A stretch of 15,764 nt of DNA, taken from Planctomycetaceae bacterium (GTDB lineage: Bacteria; Planctomycetota; MHYJ01; SBBU01). The first letter of the stretch is position 1. Every line of letters starts with the position of its first letter. Made by a program: the position numbers and the translations under genes. The notes beneath the pieces were generated by a model, which worked only from the letters and a program-made list of their open reading frames with translations, searched no databases and had not been told where the DNA came from. Location of the stretch: positions 1 to 15,764 of the forward strand of contig SBBU01000012.1 in NCBI GenBank assembly GCA_005239585.1, written 5' to 3'. Below are positions 13,833 to 15,764 of the stretch, one piece after another.

Positions 13833-14623
13833 TTCTTCCACTCCATATAATTCATATCGATATCCTTGCTGGTAATTTGTTTGAGGGCAACATGTGCTGA
13901 TCTGCGCACATTTAATTCCTCATCTTTTAGGAGTTCGATTAATGGCTTTGTGGCGGTTTTTTCACCAATCATTCCTAGCGTGATCGCGCTATTTATTCTT
14001 GCCAGGACTAGTTTATCATCTAGTCTTTCGATTATTTTAGGAGAGGCCTTTTTATATCTGGTTTTAGCAAGTATAAGGAGTGCATGTATTCGTACTTCCC
14101 CATCGGAATCAGAGAGAGAACTGACAATCTCATTCATTAGTTCATGATCAGAATCGCCTTTAATGAGATGGTAGAGTGCATATAGAGCAGCGCTCTTTAC
14201 TTGTTTTTCAGTATCTTTGAGCATATTTTTAAGGTGTCCAATTGCCTCTGGATTATTGAGATAACCAAGTGATGCAGCGGCATTTTTTCTTACTTGAAAA
14301 GATTCATCAGAAAGCGCACTAATGAGATTTTGAGCAAGTTTTGGGTCTTGAGTAAATCCTATAGCTGCGGCGGCGATAGCCTTGTGTTGCGCATCATTCC
14401 CTTTTAAAGTATCGATTAGCAGTTTTTCATTCTGCTTTGCTATACGGGATATCTCGACCTGCAATTTTTGTATTTGAAGATTGTCCTGGGACGCTACGGC
14501 GCTATCCAACTCAAAGTAAATTTTCCACATTAGAAGATCTATGGCATCGCCTATAGATTGTTCTTGCCAGGTGTAACACCCAAAGACAAACGACAGCAGG
14601 CCAATGCTAAGGAAATTTCTCAT
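13811..14623 (-). CDS. HEAT-repeat lipoprotein
   Basis: This 270-aa protein, from ATG 14623, begins MRNFLSIGLLSFVFGC, with lipobox Cys16. A helical stretch (LMWKIYFELDSAVASQ to QVEISRIAKQNEKLL) may form a short coiled coil. Five or so HEAT-type repeats follow to residue 255, seen in AAAAIGFTQDPKLAQNLISAL, VRKNAAASLGYLNNPEAIGHL, VRIHALLILAKTRYKKASPKI, ARINSAITLGMIGEKTATKPL and VRRSAHVALKQI. Such solenoids bind proteins. In the envelope it might scaffold the downstream lipoprotein and secretin. It starts 53 bp after the upstream gene, behind a small inverted repeat and a weak promoter-like TCTAAT, so it may begin its own unit. An upstream ATG (14647) would add 8 polar residues. Confidence 0.82.
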   Translation of the reverse strand: MRNFLSIGLLSFVFGCYTWQEQSIGDAIDLLMWKIYFELDSAVASQDNLQIQKLQVEISRIAKQNEKLLIDTLKGNDAQHKAIAAAAIGFTQDPKLAQNLISALSDESFQVRKNAAASLGYLNNPEAIGHLKNMLKDTEKQVKSAALYALYHLIKGDSDHELMNEIVSSLSDSDGEVRIHALLILAKTRYKKASPKIIERLDDKLVLARINSAITLGMIGEKTATKPLIELLKDEELNVRRSAHVALKQITSKDIDMNYMEWKKWYESQH

Positions 14624-14653
14624 TGCTTTATTAGACTTAATGTACATACTGCG

Positions 14654-14669
14654 TCTTGACTAATCAAGA
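14654..14669. repeat. Small inverted repeat before the HEAT gene
   Basis: TCTTGA (14654-14659) and TCAAGA (14664-14669) form a 6-bp stem with a CTAA loop, in the 53-bp gap between two minus-strand genes. There is no T tract, so it is a weak terminator at best. An operator site for a dimeric regulator is the alternative. Confidence 0.35.
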
Positions 14670-14676
14670 AGGAATA

Positions 14677-15764
14677 TTATTTATTAACACCAAACACTGT
14701 CTTCGATGAGGCTGTTGAGCTAACAGCGACGATTGAATTTGTTGAATCGGCGATAAAAAACACTATATCTGCCTCTGTACCCGAGTCTCCTAAAGTAACA
14801 GAGTGATAATTCCATAATTTACTACTTGAAATAGTGCTTACAGTGGCTGGATTGCTGCCGACTGAGATCTCAGATGTCGTGAGCAGGTTAAAATCCCTGC
14901 TCTTGATGAATGTCCCTTCTTTAAATACAATCCTAGATGTCTCGTCAGGAAACAGTTGTTTGACAACCGTGTCCCATGTCAAAACGGATTTAGGACATAT
15001 GCTAAAGATCTGAGGAGTAGACGAGTTTGATATATATTTATAACTCCTAGGATCTATTCCGTCTTCTCTATACATTGAAATATACACATTGCCGCTCGTG
15101 TCAAATTCCCTTACTAGGACGTGAAACGAATCAGCGGTGCGTATAAGTTCAGGCTTGAAAGTGTCATTTAGTTCCCTCCCTGTTAAGTTTATTCGCTGTT
15201 GGAAACCTGTATCCATGACATAAAATTTTAGTGACGAGCCAAAAAAGATACCGGAATTTATATAGCTTACGCTCCAAATGATGCTACCTTGTGTAAACTG
15301 AACTGAGTTCAGTGTTACACTTTCTGCGCTGATGGTTTCTCTATCATCTACTAGACCTCCATTGAATGGTATGACCTTAAGACTTATGTCAGTTGCTGTT
15401 TTTACTGTAAATGTCACTTTTGAGTTTAGCATACCCCATACTTCAATATTGTCATTGGGAGAATTTGCCAAGAAAAATGTATTTAGTGTAACTGTACTGC
15501 CAGAAATCACAGCTCGTTTTAATTCGTCTGGTAATATAGTATTTGGATCTGAAGTTACGTAGGCGACATTATTCTCATCGAATATTGCAAAGTCATTCTC
15601 TGTAGTGATTGTTTTGACAAAATCTCCTGTGGCAGATATTTGTATTGAAGTTAAATTTGCACCGGCACTGTAGGTGGAAAGGTCTACTTTTTTTAGTATT
15701 CCTACATCATTTTTAAAAAAGATGATTGGGCTAAACGGAATAGTTTTCATTTGTAGAGAGGAAG
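14677..15764 (-). CDS. Unknown beta-rich protein, N terminus off the window
   Basis: At least 357 aa are visible. I do not recognise the family. The sequence is rich in Ser, Thr, Ile, Val and Asn with repeated short strands, such as GDFVKTITTENDFAIFDENN, DSFHVLVREFDTSGNVYISM and ADIVFFIADSTNSIVAV. This suggests an exported beta-sheet or propeller-like fold. No signal peptide follows the first visible ATG (15750), no Shine-Dalgarno precedes it, and the frame stays open to the window edge, so the true start probably lies outside. The end (TAA at 14677) is 53 bp before the HEAT gene. It shares strand and apparent surface character with the downstream secretin-containing run and may be part of it. 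Confidence 0.65.
   Translation of the reverse strand, partial: SSLQMKTIPFSPIIFFKNDVGILKKVDLSTYSAGANLTSIQISATGDFVKTITTENDFAIFDENNVAYVTSDPNTILPDELKRAVISGSTVTLNTFFLANSPNDNIEVWGMLNSKVTFTVKTATDISLKVIPFNGGLVDDRETISAESVTLNSVQFTQGSIIWSVSYINSGIFFGSSLKFYVMDTGFQQRINLTGRELNDTFKPELIRTADSFHVLVREFDTSGNVYISMYREDGIDPRSYKYISNSSTPQIFSICPKSVLTWDTVVKQLFPDETSRIVFKEGTFIKSRDFNLLTTSEISVGSNPATVSTISSSKLWNYHSVTLGDSGTEADIVFFIADSTNSIVAVSSTASSKTVFGVNK

Overview
The window looks like chromosomal DNA of a Gram-negative bacterium of moderate-to-low GC. At least four predicted lipoproteins carry lipoboxes, and there is an outer-membrane secretin, a pair of type IV pilus ATPases and a TatA protein. A membrane Ser/Thr kinase with a zinc ribbon and a STAS/HATPase regulator suggest Planctomycetota (anammox-like lineages) or a related under-sampled phylum. 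That placement is inference from gene style only.

Layout. (1) 1-1830 is a more GC-rich accessory patch. It holds a hairpin cluster resembling an IS200/IS605 end, a minus-strand operon of three small unknown genes (coiled coil, 66-aa orphan, DUF3102-like) and a headless ORF that may be a gene remnant. The DUF3102-like gene carries a perfect 32-bp palindrome inside its reading frame. (2) 1821-2324 is a minus-strand lipoprotein, divergent from (3) pilB-pilT (2402-5184), which end in a terminator-like hairpin overlapping the pilT stop. (4) 5219-7765 (minus) is a compact operon: STAS-zinc ribbon-HATPase regulator, tatA, bshB1-like deacetylase, rdgB. (5) 7766-8070 is intergenic, with a GC-rich island of four consecutive hairpins, three of them sharing one architecture. 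(6) 8071-9099 (plus) is a GT4-type glycosyltransferase, tail-to-tail with (7) 9086-15764 (minus), a packed run: beta-rich unknown protein (cut by the window edge), HEAT-repeat lipoprotein, small lipoprotein, short secretin, His-rich carboxypeptidase-regulatory-domain protein, CAP-domain lipoprotein and membrane Ser/Thr kinase.

How the genes may work together. PilB has tandem MshEN-like motifs (a c-di-GMP-binding fold) and PilT is the retraction ATPase, so pilus motility may respond to c-di-GMP. The minus-strand run puts a minimal secretin with lipoproteins that could serve as pilotins, surface domains and a signalling kinase whose N terminus resembles the same MshEN fold. This is the best candidate for an undescribed envelope or secretion system. 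The regulator operon pairs sigma-factor-type partner-switching domains with housekeeping genes.

Transcription. Genes at the head of units lack Shine-Dalgarno sites and start 7-12 nt after a -10-like element (leaderless or nearly so), whereas some internal genes have clear Shine-Dalgarno sites. All functions are read from sequence motifs; no database search was run.
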